Program-made: the position numbers and the translations under genes
The notes under the pieces: model-generated
The model's database searches: none
The model's input: only the letters and a program-made list of their open reading frames with translations
Told to the model about the DNA's origin: nothing
DNA from: Hymenobacter canadensis
GTDB lineage: Bacteria; Bacteroidota; Bacteroidia; Cytophagales; Hymenobacteraceae
Length of the DNA: 64,000 nucleotides
Assembly: GCF_027359925.1 (NCBI RefSeq)
Contig: NZ_CP114767.1
Span: 2,294,001-2,358,000 of the forward strand
Reading direction: 5' to 3'
Shown: positions 42,134 to 52,000 of the stretch, one piece after another
How the letters are laid out: every line of letters begins with the position of its first letter
Numbering within the stretch: position 1 is the stretch's first letter

Positions 42134-44206
42134 ATGCTTTTCCGCTTTTTCGCTGTGCTGCTGCTGGCGGCGCTGGTGCCCGCCGGCCCGCTGCAGGCGC
42201 AGGCCATTGCCCCGGCCGCTACCCGCAATCTGCTGCCGGTGCCTACCTCCGTACGCTGGGGAACGGGCAATTTGGGCGCCAGGCTGGCGTTGCGGCCCCT
42301 GCTCACCGGCCCCGCCGACCCGGTGCTGAAGGCCGCCGTCGGGCGCACGCTGGACCGGCTGCGCCGCAACGGCAGCGCCCTACCTGCCGGTAGCCCGGCC
42401 GCTGCGCCTCTGCAGATTCGCTACGGCCGCGTGGGTTTGCCCGAGCTGCAGGACGAGGAGCGCTACAGCCTCCGCGTGACGCCCACCGGCGTGCTGATTG
42501 ACGCGCCCACCACGCTGGGCGTGTTGCGGGCGCTGGCCACGCTGGAGCAGCTGCCGCAGCCCGACGGCCGCCGCACGGTGCTGCCCGAAGTGGACATCCA
42601 GGACCAGCCGCGCTTTGTGTGGCGGGGGTTGCTGATTGACGCGGCCCGCCACTTCATGCCGGTTTCGGTCATCAAGCGCAACCTTGACGCCATGGCCGCC
42701 ATGAAGCTGAACGTGCTGCACTGGCACCTCGCCGACGACCAGGGCTTCCGGGTGGAAAGCCGCACGCTGCTGCGCCTGCACGAGGTCAGCGGGCAGCACT
42801 ACAGCCAGACGCAGGTGCGCGAGGTGTTGCGCTACGCCGCCGCCCGCGGCATTCGGGTGCTGCCCGAGTTCGACGTGCCCAGCCACACCATTGCCTGGAT
42901 GGCGGCCTACCCGCAGCTGGCCTCCAACGACTCCATCTACGGCGTGTACCAGAGCTGGCGCACCGCCAACCTGGCCATCGACCCCACCAAGGAAACCACC
43001 TACACCCTCCTTGACATGCTGTTTCGGGAAATGACGGCGCTGTTTCCGGACCCGTATTTCCACATCGGCGGCGACGAAAACGACGGGCGGCAGTGGCGCA
43101 AAAGTGCGCGCATCATGGAGTTTGCCCGCGTCAACGGCATGCTGAAAGCCGACAAGACGCTCGACAAGCACGCCCTGCAAACCTACTTCAACCGCCGAGT
43201 GCTGGCCATCGTCACGAAGTACAACAAGAAGATGGTGGGCTGGGACGAAATCCTGGGCCCCGGCCTGCCGCAGAATGCCGTCATCCAGAGCTGGCGCGGC
43301 AAAAAGGGCCTCTACGATGCTGCCAAGGCCGGCAACCCGGCCCTGCTGTCCAGCGGCTACTACCTCGACCTCTACCTGACGGCCGCCAGCAGCTACACTA
43401 CCGACCCACTCCCCGCCGACAACCCTCTCACGCCCGAGCAGCAGGCCCTGATTCTGGGCGGCGAGGCCACGATGTGGAGCGAGTTTGCCGACAGCGTAGT
43501 TATCGATTCGCGCATCTGGCCCCGCGCCGCGGCCGTGGCCGAGCGGCTGTGGTCGGCGCGCACGGTGCAGGACGTGCCGGATATGTACCGCCGACTGGAG
43601 GCCGTAGCGGGGCAGCTGGAAAAGTTGGGCTTGCAGCACCGCCGGGCGCCGCTGCAGCTACTACAGCAGCTCGCCGGCCCCGATCCGGCCGCGCTGGCGC
43701 CGCTGCGCACCTTTGCGGCTGTGCTGGAGCCCGTGAAGGAATACAAGCGTCATTTCCAGGGCTTCAGCTACACCCCCGGCACGCCCCTCACCCGCCTCGT
43801 CGACGCCGCGCCGGCCGAATCGGACGTGGCGCGGCAGTTCAGCTGGCGCGTGGATTCGCTGCTGGTCCTGCGCCCCGCCAAAACCGCCGCCCTACCCCGC
43901 ACCGCCGCCGTGCGCAACCTGCACAAGAGCCTGCGCGAGCAGCTGGAGCTCTGGCAAACCAACGATACGCGCCTGCAGCCGCTGCTGCTCACTTCCCCCA
44001 CCCTCACCGAGTACGCCCCGCTTTCCGGGCAGCTGCGCCTACTGGCCGCGTTGGGCCTGGAGCGCCTCACGCAGCTGGAGCGCGGCACCGCGCCACCGGC
44101 CGTGTGGCTGGCCGCCGCCCAGAAGCAGCTGGATGCTGCTAAAGCCCCAGCCGGCCAGACAGAACTGGCCGTAGTGGCCGGATTTCGGAAGCTGCTGGCT
44201 CTATAG
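42134..44206 (+). CDS. Beta-N-acetylhexosaminidase, family GH20
   Basis: Exported glycoside hydrolase that removes terminal GlcNAc or GalNAc, for example from chitin or peptidoglycan fragments. The 690-residue protein has a signal peptide (1-23, ending QAQA), a GH20b-like N-terminal domain (about 30-160), and the GH20 barrel starting at RFVWRGLLIDAARHF. Asp 314 and Glu 315 in HIGGDEND are the catalytic pair. NVLHWHLADDQGFR (193-206) and LPEFDVPSH (243-251) are the usual active-site loops. The last 180 residues are helical and less conserved. It is a single-gene unit followed by a palindrome. Confidence 0.94.
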   Translation: MLFRFFAVLLLAALVPAGPLQAQAIAPAATRNLLPVPTSVRWGTGNLGARLALRPLLTGPADPVLKAAVGRTLDRLRRNGSALPAGSPAAAPLQIRYGRVGLPELQDEERYSLRVTPTGVLIDAPTTLGVLRALATLEQLPQPDGRRTVLPEVDIQDQPRFVWRGLLIDAARHFMPVSVIKRNLDAMAAMKLNVLHWHLADDQGFRVESRTLLRLHEVSGQHYSQTQVREVLRYAAARGIRVLPEFDVPSHTIAWMAAYPQLASNDSIYGVYQSWRTANLAIDPTKETTYTLLDMLFREMTALFPDPYFHIGGDENDGRQWRKSARIMEFARVNGMLKADKTLDKHALQTYFNRRVLAIVTKYNKKMVGWDEILGPGLPQNAVIQSWRGKKGLYDAAKAGNPALLSSGYYLDLYLTAASSYTTDPLPADNPLTPEQQALILGGEATMWSEFADSVVIDSRIWPRAAAVAERLWSARTVQDVPDMYRRLEAVAGQLEKLGLQHRRAPLQLLQQLAGPDPAALAPLRTFAAVLEPVKEYKRHFQGFSYTPGTPLTRLVDAAPAESDVARQFSWRVDSLLVLRPAKTAALPRTAAVRNLHKSLREQLELWQTNDTRLQPLLLTSPTLTEYAPLSGQLRLLAALGLERLTQLERGTAPPAVWLAAAQKQLDAAKAPAGQTELAVVAGFRKLLAL

Positions 44207-44276
44207 AGCAGTCAAGCAGTAGAGTGGATACTGCACACGCCGCACCTCATCCAGCCGGGGCTCTATTTGAAGCCGC

Positions 44277-44310
44277 AACAGGGCCTGTCGAAGCTTCGGC
44301 AGGTCCTGTT
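44277..44310. terminator. Palindromic terminator-like hairpin
   Basis: AACAGG.CCTG.CGAAG and its inverse meet at CGAAGCTTCG (44289-44298), forming a nearly perfect 34-base palindrome between the hexosaminidase gene and the convergent 44341 gene. Confidence 0.6.
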
Positions 44311-44340
44311 TGGTGATGGAGCGCAAACAGCAGGCACTGG

Positions 44341-44883
44341 CTACTGCACTGCCATTCCCCGAATCATAATGGCACCGGGTGGGTGCTGAATCGGCTTTTC
44401 CCTCGACAGCTTGATGGACAACAGTGCGACCGGGTCGTCGGCCGTGGCGGGCGTTACCTGAACTTGCCCAATGGCTGCCGGGGCAATGCGCAACGTCGTT
44501 GCTTGCGCGGCACTCAGCAACTGCCCATTAAGGACCACGCGAAACGGGCCACGTACCTTCTGTTGGCGGGCGACCTGCTTAAACGTTTTGCTTTTGATGG
44601 ATTTACTGGATTTTTTGAGTGCTATATCCACGATGCCCGTTGATGCTAGGTTGTGCAACGCCTCCGGCGCAGTGTCGGTTTTATGAATCACAACCCTATC
44701 AATGTCGTTTGGGACTATGTACTCCAACGCACCGTTGATAACAATGCTCGAGTTCAGCAAATAGATAGGATCGGGCATGGTAATGGGCGGTGCCTTAGAA
44801 ACTGGGGTTTGCCCGTGACTTGTCAGGAAAGATGCTTGCAGGCAGGTAAGCAGTAGCAGCAGACGTAGCAGGCAGGAGTACAT
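44341..44883 (-). CDS. Small exported protein, TonB-receptor plug-like
   Basis: The 180-residue product has a signal peptide (MYSCLLRLLLLLTCLQASF, cut near SHGQ). The middle part, INGALEYIVPNDIDRVVIHK followed by APEAL.NLA..GIVDIALKK, resembles the plug motif of TonB-dependent receptors (a domain that normally precedes a large barrel). Here it stands alone with a second similar block (VVLNGQLLSAAQATTL...IGQVQVTPAT, then VALLSIKL). It may be a small periplasmic or surface protein built of two plug-like repeats. No function is known to me. The ATG at 44883 starts the signal; the frame further up is not used. Confidence 0.68.
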   Translation of the reverse strand: MYSCLLRLLLLLTCLQASFLTSHGQTPVSKAPPITMPDPIYLLNSSIVINGALEYIVPNDIDRVVIHKTDTAPEALHNLASTGIVDIALKKSSKSIKSKTFKQVARQQKVRGPFRVVLNGQLLSAAQATTLRIAPAAIGQVQVTPATADDPVALLSIKLSREKPIQHPPGAIMIRGMAVQ

Positions 44884-44974
44884 AGCGAAGGAAAATGTAG
44901 CGTCGCAACTTGCAGCACGCTGCTTCCGCTTCGCACCGTTCAACAACCTAGTAGTAAGTAACGAATAATCTGGT

Positions 44975-45011
44975 TTCGCGGCGAACGTGCCACCCCAAAG
45001 TCCGCCGCGAA
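44975..45011. repeat. Short inverted repeat near the end of the outer-membrane gene
   Basis: TTCGCGGCG (44975-44983) is matched in inverse by CGCCGCGAA (45003-45011). Nearby words (GAAGCGGAAACTTCGCG) also pair. It lies 32 bases past the stop of the large minus-strand gene and may be a decayed palindrome. Confidence 0.45.
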
Positions 45012-45042
45012 GCGGAAACTTCGCGTTGCGAACCTTTGATCC

Positions 45043-48000
45043 TCAAAACAGCACCGACACCTGCATGCGGCCCGTGTGCACCGCCCCTATGCCGTTGGCT
45101 TTGCGGCCATCATACGCTACGCTCAGGTTGAGGCCGTTGCTGAGGCGCTGCTCGGCGTTCAGGTTCCAGGTGAAATTGCTGCCGGGGCGCAGGGCATTCA
45201 GGATTTCCAGGCCCACCACCGAGTCCTGGGAGCCGTCGAAGCTGATACGCACGTAGCGCGTGGTGGCCGTGATGGTGCGCTTGCTGACCTGACTGATGCG
45301 GGTTTCGATACCCAGCTCGTCGAAGATGCCGCGGGCCTTGTTGGCGTCGTTGATGGGCGCGACGTTGTTTTTGTCGGTGCGCAGGTAGGTGCCGGTGAAG
45401 CGGAAAGTGCCGTTAGGCTGGTAGCTGATTTCGGGGGCCAGCTCGTAGGCCAGCACCCGGAAATTGCGGGTTTCCAAATAGGTGGAGCTGTTTTGCCGAA
45501 TGGTGCGGCTCAGGTTCAGGCGGCCCGTAAACGACTGCGCCAGCGTGCGGCGCAGCAGCAAACTCTGCGCCGCCAGGTTGCGGATGTCGGAACCCTGCGT
45601 GAGCAGCACTTTCTGCTGGGTCTGCTGCACGGTCATTTCCGCCCCGAAAATAGGATTGGAGCGGTTGAAGTACAGCGTGTTGCGCAGCAGCTTGTTGAGG
45701 CTCAGCAGCAGCGAGTCCTCAGTCTGAAACGCAAACGGATTCAGGCGCGACGACAGGCTGTTGTCGGTGGTGCGGCGGTCCAGCGTGACGGTGCTGATAG
45801 CCGAGAAGCGGGCCGCGGCCGCGCGCCAGCCGCCGGCGTCGCGCCAGGTGCGCGGGGCGCTGGTGGTGAGGCGGTAGCTGAAGCGGTTGGTGAAGGCCAG
45901 AATGTAGTCGTCGGTGGGCAGATACACCTTGATGTGGGTGCGGTAGACGGCATCCGAGGTCTGGGCTTCCAGGAATTCGTCGCGGTCCTCGGTGTTGTTG
46001 CCGTTGGTGTCGCCGCCGTAGTAGTGGGTGCCCTGGCCGTTGGGCACGGCCACGAAGGCATAGTCGCGCTTCAGCTCGCGGCCGGTAGCCACCTGGTAGC
46101 TCAGCTCTGAGCGGATCTGGTTTTGCAGAAAGCTGGCGTTCCAGTCGATTTTGGCCAGCACATTGCGCTGGCGGGCGCTGTCGCGCACAGCCAGGTCGCG
46201 GTAGGTGGCCAGGATGGCCAGGTCCTGGCTTTTGCCGAGGCGCGTGGTCATGGTGCCTTGCCAGGTCTGGGCGGTGCTGCGCGGTTGAATGGCGGTTTGC
46301 TCCAGGTTGGGCGTCTGGTCGCGGCGGAAGGTATAGTCGGCGCGGAAACGGGTGCGGGCCGAGTCCTGGCTTTGCAGGAACACATTGTGCTCGTCGAAGT
46401 AGTTGGCCGACGTGACGGAGTCGCCGGCGGGCAGCGCCACCCGGTTTTTGTCGAACCGGTAGGCGTAGCCGGGCACAATGGGCGCGCCCACGTAGCGCGC
46501 CGCCGCCTCGCCCCGCGCCCAGCGCGACTCCTTGCGCCCGGCCTGCGAGTTCAGTAGAAACAGGCTACCGCGCAGCTGCACGTCGCCGATCTGGCGGGCG
46601 GCATCCAGCCAGTGCTGCAGCCCGCTCACTTCCCCCGACCGAAACCGGCGGCTGAGGCGGTAGTTGACGGCGTTGTTCTCGTCTTTGGCGGCGCCCACCG
46701 CGAAGTTCAGAATGTTGTCGGCCTGGGCCTCGCGGCGGGTGGCGTTGCCCTGCACGGTGCTGGCGGTGCTCCAGTTGCGGTCAAACTCGATATCGCGAAA
46801 CCGGTCTACGGGTGCAAACCGGCTGCTGGTGTACTCGTAGTCGAGGGCGCTGCGGAAGCGGTAGTCGCGCAGGAAGCCCAGGCCAGGTAGGCGGCGGTCC
46901 TGCACGGCATAGCCCACGCGCATGGCCTGACCCTTGTCGGAAGCCGGCGAAAAGCGGTTCAGATCCAGCTCCGACACGGCCACATCCACAAATACCGAGG
47001 CCGTGGAATCCAACTGAAAACTGGCCCCGCTGGACACAATCTGCTTGAGCAGCGGCGCCGGCAGCAGCCGGATGGGCGCGTAGCGGCCCTGGCTCACACC
47101 CGCCACCGGAGCCACAAACTCGAACACCCGCCCATTGGCGCCCGGAAAGCGCGTGCTCAGGTTGTAGTCGCCGTTGCCGGGGCCCACCTCCGTGAAGCGC
47201 ACGTTGTAGACGTCGCGCGTGGAGTCAGCCGGATAGGTGAACACCTCCACAGGCAGGCCGTTGATGGTGCGGGTTTCGCGGTTGTAGAGCACCTGCGTGC
47301 GGGTGTAGGTCACGGGGCTGCCGCCGCCGGGCGTGCTGGCCTGCGCCACGTTGTCGGGCAGCTCGCGCAGGCGCCGCCGGTCCAAGGTGTCGAGCTGAAG
47401 GTTGGGCGAGTTGTCGGGGTTGTCGGCTTCGCGGTAGAAGTTGGCGTGCACGTTCAGGCGGCCTACCTGCTGGTAGTGGCTGGCGTGGTAGAGCGAGCGG
47501 GCGTAGTTGAAATCGGAATACTCGAAGTCAATCTTGATGCGCGAATTGCGGGTAATCAGGTGCTGGGGCGAGAACGTGACTTCGGCCTGGTTGTAGTCGA
47601 TTACGTAGTCGTTGTCGAAGCCGCGCGTCATCAGGCGCCCGTCCAGGTACACCCGCTCGGAGTTGGCCAGCACGATGATGAACTGCTCGCCATTGGGGCC
47701 GCGCAGGCGGTACGGTCCCTGCACGTTTTCAATCGGGGCCACATCGATGCTGGCGAACTTGCCCTTAGCCACGCCGCCCGCCACCGTGGTAGACGACCGA
47801 ACGGGCCCGAACCGGCCGCGGGTTTCGCCAGCTACCGTAGCGCCGGTGGCCTGCGGCACGCCCAAGCCCACCGGCGCCAGCGGGCTGCCGGGCGCGGTGG
47901 TGGCGCCCTGCTGCCCGCCGTTGGTGATGGTGGTGGTCGAATACGAGCCCGAGCCAACGCCCGGGTAGCTGCTCAGCGGCGTCAGCTGGGGCGTGCTGAA

Positions 48001-48822
48001 GCCGCTGAGGCCGCCCGCATTCTGCCCCAGATTCACTTCCAGGGCCGCACCCTGCACGTTTTTGTAGAAGCGCAGGAAGTAGTCGGGCTTGTTGCGCATC
48101 ACCACGTCGCCGGCGGTCAGGTTCCAGCGCGGACTGGTGAGCGTGATGTAGATCCGGTCGAATTCCTGCAGCTGCTGGGTGTTGCCTTCGGGCTGGAAGG
48201 GTACGTTCTGGTCGCTGATGGCGGCCGTGAGGTTGATGTTGTCGGTGAGGCGGCCTTCGAGCTGCAGGTTCAGCGAGGAGTTGACAAACACGTTCTGGGC
48301 GTTGCCGAAGCTGATGCCGCGGGCCAGGTTGCCGGTTTTGTTGATGCCCGGCGTGCTCAGAATCTGCTCTTTCACCGTGAAATCTTCCTGCCCGAACGTG
48401 CGGCGCGGAAAGCTCAGGCTATCCAGCAAACCGCGGGGCCGCCGAAACGCCGGCGCCGCCAGCCGCAGCGGCAGCACCCGGTAGCACACCAGCACCGAAT
48501 CGAGGCCGGGCACCGCAATATCCGGCTGGCCGGGCTCGGGGCTGGGCAGCCGGCGGCCGGGCTCCACGTAGCGGTACCGGTCCTGGCGGGCGTCGTAGGC
48601 CACCGAACGGTCTTTTACGCTCACGGAAGTTGGCACTACGGTCAGCGTATCAGGCAGCGCAAAGTCCGTGGTATCCCGACCCGGCAGCAGGCGCACCCAC
48701 ACGCAGCGGCGCGTGTTGGGTGGCGTTTCGGGCCGCTGCTGGGCCCACGCGCCCGCCCACGCCACCACGCACGCTAGCAGCAGGCACAGGCGCAGAAAGT
48801 GGGGCGGAAAGCTGCTACTCAT
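45043..48822 (-). CDS. Large outer-membrane beta-barrel protein (SprA-like motifs)
   Basis: The 1259-residue product has a signal peptide (MSSSFPPHFLRLCLLLACV, to AWAQ). After an N-terminal domain of about 130 residues comes NLARGISFGNAQ...VNSSLNLQL.G.L.DN, then ISDQN.P.QPEGNTQQLQEFD. This pattern also occurs in the type IX translocon protein SprA and related surface proteins. The rest is long alternating beta-strand sequence with many Arg/Tyr/Asn turns and ends in aromatic strands (...GRMQVSVLF), as in outer-membrane barrels. It is about half the length of SprA, so I call it only SprA-like. Its own role is unknown. The longer frame up to 48861 is rejected because the ATG at 48822 starts the signal. 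Confidence 0.75.
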   Translation of the reverse strand: MSSSFPPHFLRLCLLLACVVAWAGAWAQQRPETPPNTRRCVWVRLLPGRDTTDFALPDTLTVVPTSVSVKDRSVAYDARQDRYRYVEPGRRLPSPEPGQPDIAVPGLDSVLVCYRVLPLRLAAPAFRRPRGLLDSLSFPRRTFGQEDFTVKEQILSTPGINKTGNLARGISFGNAQNVFVNSSLNLQLEGRLTDNINLTAAISDQNVPFQPEGNTQQLQEFDRIYITLTSPRWNLTAGDVVMRNKPDYFLRFYKNVQGAALEVNLGQNAGGLSGFSTPQLTPLSSYPGVGSGSYSTTTITNGGQQGATTAPGSPLAPVGLGVPQATGATVAGETRGRFGPVRSSTTVAGGVAKGKFASIDVAPIENVQGPYRLRGPNGEQFIIVLANSERVYLDGRLMTRGFDNDYVIDYNQAEVTFSPQHLITRNSRIKIDFEYSDFNYARSLYHASHYQQVGRLNVHANFYREADNPDNSPNLQLDTLDRRRLRELPDNVAQASTPGGGSPVTYTRTQVLYNRETRTINGLPVEVFTYPADSTRDVYNVRFTEVGPGNGDYNLSTRFPGANGRVFEFVAPVAGVSQGRYAPIRLLPAPLLKQIVSSGASFQLDSTASVFVDVAVSELDLNRFSPASDKGQAMRVGYAVQDRRLPGLGFLRDYRFRSALDYEYTSSRFAPVDRFRDIEFDRNWSTASTVQGNATRREAQADNILNFAVGAAKDENNAVNYRLSRRFRSGEVSGLQHWLDAARQIGDVQLRGSLFLLNSQAGRKESRWARGEAAARYVGAPIVPGYAYRFDKNRVALPAGDSVTSANYFDEHNVFLQSQDSARTRFRADYTFRRDQTPNLEQTAIQPRSTAQTWQGTMTTRLGKSQDLAILATYRDLAVRDSARQRNVLAKIDWNASFLQNQIRSELSYQVATGRELKRDYAFVAVPNGQGTHYYGGDTNGNNTEDRDEFLEAQTSDAVYRTHIKVYLPTDDYILAFTNRFSYRLTTSAPRTWRDAGGWRAAAARFSAISTVTLDRRTTDNSLSSRLNPFAFQTEDSLLLSLNKLLRNTLYFNRSNPIFGAEMTVQQTQQKVLLTQGSDIRNLAAQSLLLRRTLAQSFTGRLNLSRTIRQNSSTYLETRNFRVLAYELAPEISYQPNGTFRFTGTYLRTDKNNVAPINDANKARGIFDELGIETRISQVSKRTITATTRYVRISFDGSQDSVVGLEILNALRPGSNFTWNLNAEQRLSNGLNLSVAYDGRKANGIGAVHTGRMQVSVLF

Positions 48823-48897
48823 AGAAAAGATATACACGCCGGCGGGCTGCCGGTAGCTCAACGTAAAAATAGCGTGGATTCGTGCCAGCCTGCTGTA

Positions 48898-49012
48898 CCG
48901 CTAAGCTCCAGCTTGGCGAACGAGCGGAGCGAGTACCTCGCGTTGGCGCAAGTGGCGCGGTTCCGGCTACTCGCCTGCGGCTCGTCCCCAAGCCGGATCT
49001 TAGCGTTACCCC
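48898..49012. repeat. Large palindromic repeat, copy 2
   Basis: Same element as at 24484-24598: AACGAGC..AGCGAGTA (about 48918-48934) pairs with TACTCGC...GCTCGT, and the centre holds TTGGCGCAAGTGGCGCGG. Its right end supplies the TAA stop of the sensor kinase gene. Its left end lies about 75 bases from the start of the outer-membrane gene. Confidence 0.85.
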
Positions 49013-52000
49013 GCCAGCGGCAGCTCAATATAGAACGTGGTGCCGGTGCCTTCCTCCGTCTCAAACCAGACGCTGCCGCCGGCGCTTTCGATGCCGCGGC
49101 GCGCCACGGCCAGTCCGATGCCGGAGCCGGTGGCTTTGGTGGTAAAGTTGGGAATGAAGATTTTCTCGCGCACGTCGTCGGAAATGCCAGCGCCGTTGTC
49201 CTGGATACTGATCTGCACCCGCTTATTGCTCTGCACGCTTAGTTGGGCCGACACCTGGGCGGCACGCCCCTCCGGCACGGCCTGCAGCGCATTGATGAGC
49301 AGGTTGTTGAACGTGCGCACCAGCAGGTTTTCGTCGGCAAACACTATGGTGGGCGTGTCTATATCAGGTAGCTGCAGCTCGATGCGGGCGTCGGGGCGGC
49401 TGCCCTGGTGCAGCTCCACGCAGCGGCGCAGAATAGGGGCCACGTCGAGGCGCTCGGGGCGCATGGCGGGTAGGTTAGTGAAGGTGCTGAACGAGGTGGC
49501 AATGTCCGTTAGCACGTCAATCTGGGTGATGAGCGTCTGCGACACCTTGGCAATCAGCTCGTCGAGGTTGGGGCGCTGGTCCTGGATGGCGCGCTGCAGA
49601 AACTGCAAGCTCAGCTTCATGGGCGTGAGCGGGTTCTTGATTTCGTGGGCCACCTGCCGGGCCATTTCGCGCCAGGCGGCTTCCTTTTCCTGGGTGGCCA
49701 GCTCCAGCTTGCTTTCCTCCAGCTTGAGCAGCATGGCGTTGTACTCGCGCACCAGCAGCCCGATTTCGTCGTCCGACTGGTAGTCGAGCATTTCGTTCTG
49801 GCCGGTAAGCGTGGTCTGCTTGAGCTTCTGGGTGAGCAGCTTGAGCGGATTGGTGAGCATGCGCGAAGCCACAAACGTGAGCACCAGAAACACGATGAAC
49901 ATGCCCGTGAAAATATTGAGCAGGGTCGAAATCAGCTCAATCAGCTTGCTATCCAGCTCTTTCTCGGAGTCGAAGAACGGAATGCCCACGTAGCCCAGCA
50001 CCCGGCCCGCCTGCCCGGCCTCGGTTTCGGCGGCCCGCAGCGGCAGGTACAGCGAGTTGAACGACAGCGAGCCGGCCCGCTCCAGCAGCAGCACCCGCGG
50101 CTGGGCACGCTCCTTGAGTGCCGCCACAGCCTGCGGATTCATCAGCGGCCCCAGCAGCCCAGACTCGAACATGATGGGCTGGCTACTGACGATGAGCTGG
50201 CCGGCGGCATCGTAGAGGTTGAGGTCGGTTTCGGTGAGCGAGGCCACGTTGTCGGCCAGGGCCAGCAGCGCGGGGCGGCCGGCCGAGTCGGTGAGCAGGG
50301 CGCGGTTCTGCAGCAGGTTGTCCTGCACGGTGCGGCCGCGCCGCTCGTAAGTACGGCGCAGGTCGCGCTTATACGACGACGTCACCTGGCTGGCCGTGGC
50401 AATGCTCACCAGCACCAGCGGCACCAGAATCCCGAAGTTGAGAAACAGCTGAATCTTGGTGCTGAAGTTGGTGCGCAGCACGGCCAGGTACTCGCCGCGC
50501 AGCAGCAGATACAGCGCCATGCCCAGCAGCCAGTAGAAGGCGTGCAGCAGAAACAGAAACGAGAAGTTGGCCAGCCAGTCGCTGAAGCTGTAAGTAGACG
50601 TGGTGACGACCACCGTGCGGTGCTGGGTTTCGTCGCGCACGGCCAGGTGGTGGAAGCGGCCCACCACCAGCCCCGTGCGGTACAGGCGCGGGTCGTTGTA
50701 TTGCTGCCGCCGCAGGCGGTTCACGTAGTCGAAGTCTCCTTCGCTGTACACCAGCCGGTCCTGCTCGTAGCCGGCGTAGCTCAGCTCGGCGCCCAGCCCG
50801 GGCTGAAAGAACTTCTGGTCGACCAGCAGCTCGGGCACCACACTGTAGGTGGTCAGCTTCTTGAGCATGAGCTCCAGCAACACCGTATTGGTGCCGCGCG
50901 CCGCGCCGGGCACGGGCACGAAATTAACGTAGCGCCGGGTACTGAACGAGTTGCTGCCGCGCACCAGAAACAGGTTCATCTGGTCGGTGCGGGTGGAATT
51001 CTGCAGCAGTCGGCGCCGCACCTGCGAAAGGGTTTCGGCCCCCTGCCCCGCCCCTATTGGCCGGCCGGCCGCATCAAAAAACGATACCGTGACTTCGTAT
51101 TTGTCGAAATATTCGCCGAGGTAGTGCTTCACGATTTTCTGGCGCACCATTTCCGGACTGGCAAACGGGCCGGCCAGCCCTTTCCGGATGATGGGGTCGG
51201 CCGCAATTTCACGGGCCCGCTCCGTAAGCAGAAACTCGCCCTGCAGGTCGTTGTCGGTCATCAGGTTGCCGGCCAGGTTCTGCTTGTTCTGCACCAGCTG
51301 GCGGTCGAAGTGCTCGAACAGCGCCAGCGCCCCCACGGCCGCGCTGATGCTGAGCATCAGGAAAATGAACAGATACACCTGGTAAGTAACCATGGCCGCC
51401 ACGCGCCGCAATCCGGTCAGGCGCAGCAGCAGGAAAATCCACAGCGTAATGCCCACCAGTATTACCTGCACCTGCCCCAGCGCAATGCCTACCGGCAGAA
51501 ACAGCAGCGCCCCCAGTCCCAGCCCAAATACGCCCTCACGCCCTTTGCCGGTGCCCAGCGTGGCGCTGAACAGCTGCGACACCAGATAGAATCCGACCAG
51601 ATACGCGCCCGTGTGCAGCGCAATGGCCAGCGTGAGCAGTAGCTTAAAGCCCGACACCGAAATATCCTGGGTGATGTCGAGAATGACCCGCGAATTGTTG
51701 AAGCTGTTGGAATAGAACTGAAACTGCAGCTCCAGCAGCACAAAAAACAGCACGCCAGTTACCACGCCTACCGTCGTGCGGTCCGAGGTTTTGGGCAGGC
51801 GCTCCACCCAGCGGGTAGGATTGTAGTGCCGGAACAGCCGCAGGCCGCAGTAAGCCGCCAGCGCCAGCAGCAGCGCGTTGATGAACAGGTCGCCGAGGGA
51901 AGGTGACAGCCAGGAAGCCGCGTACACCCGCGGGTCGAATAGCGGCAGCTCGATAAAGGAAAACGGCAAACCCAGTTGCAGCAGCCCGGCCCGAATCAGC

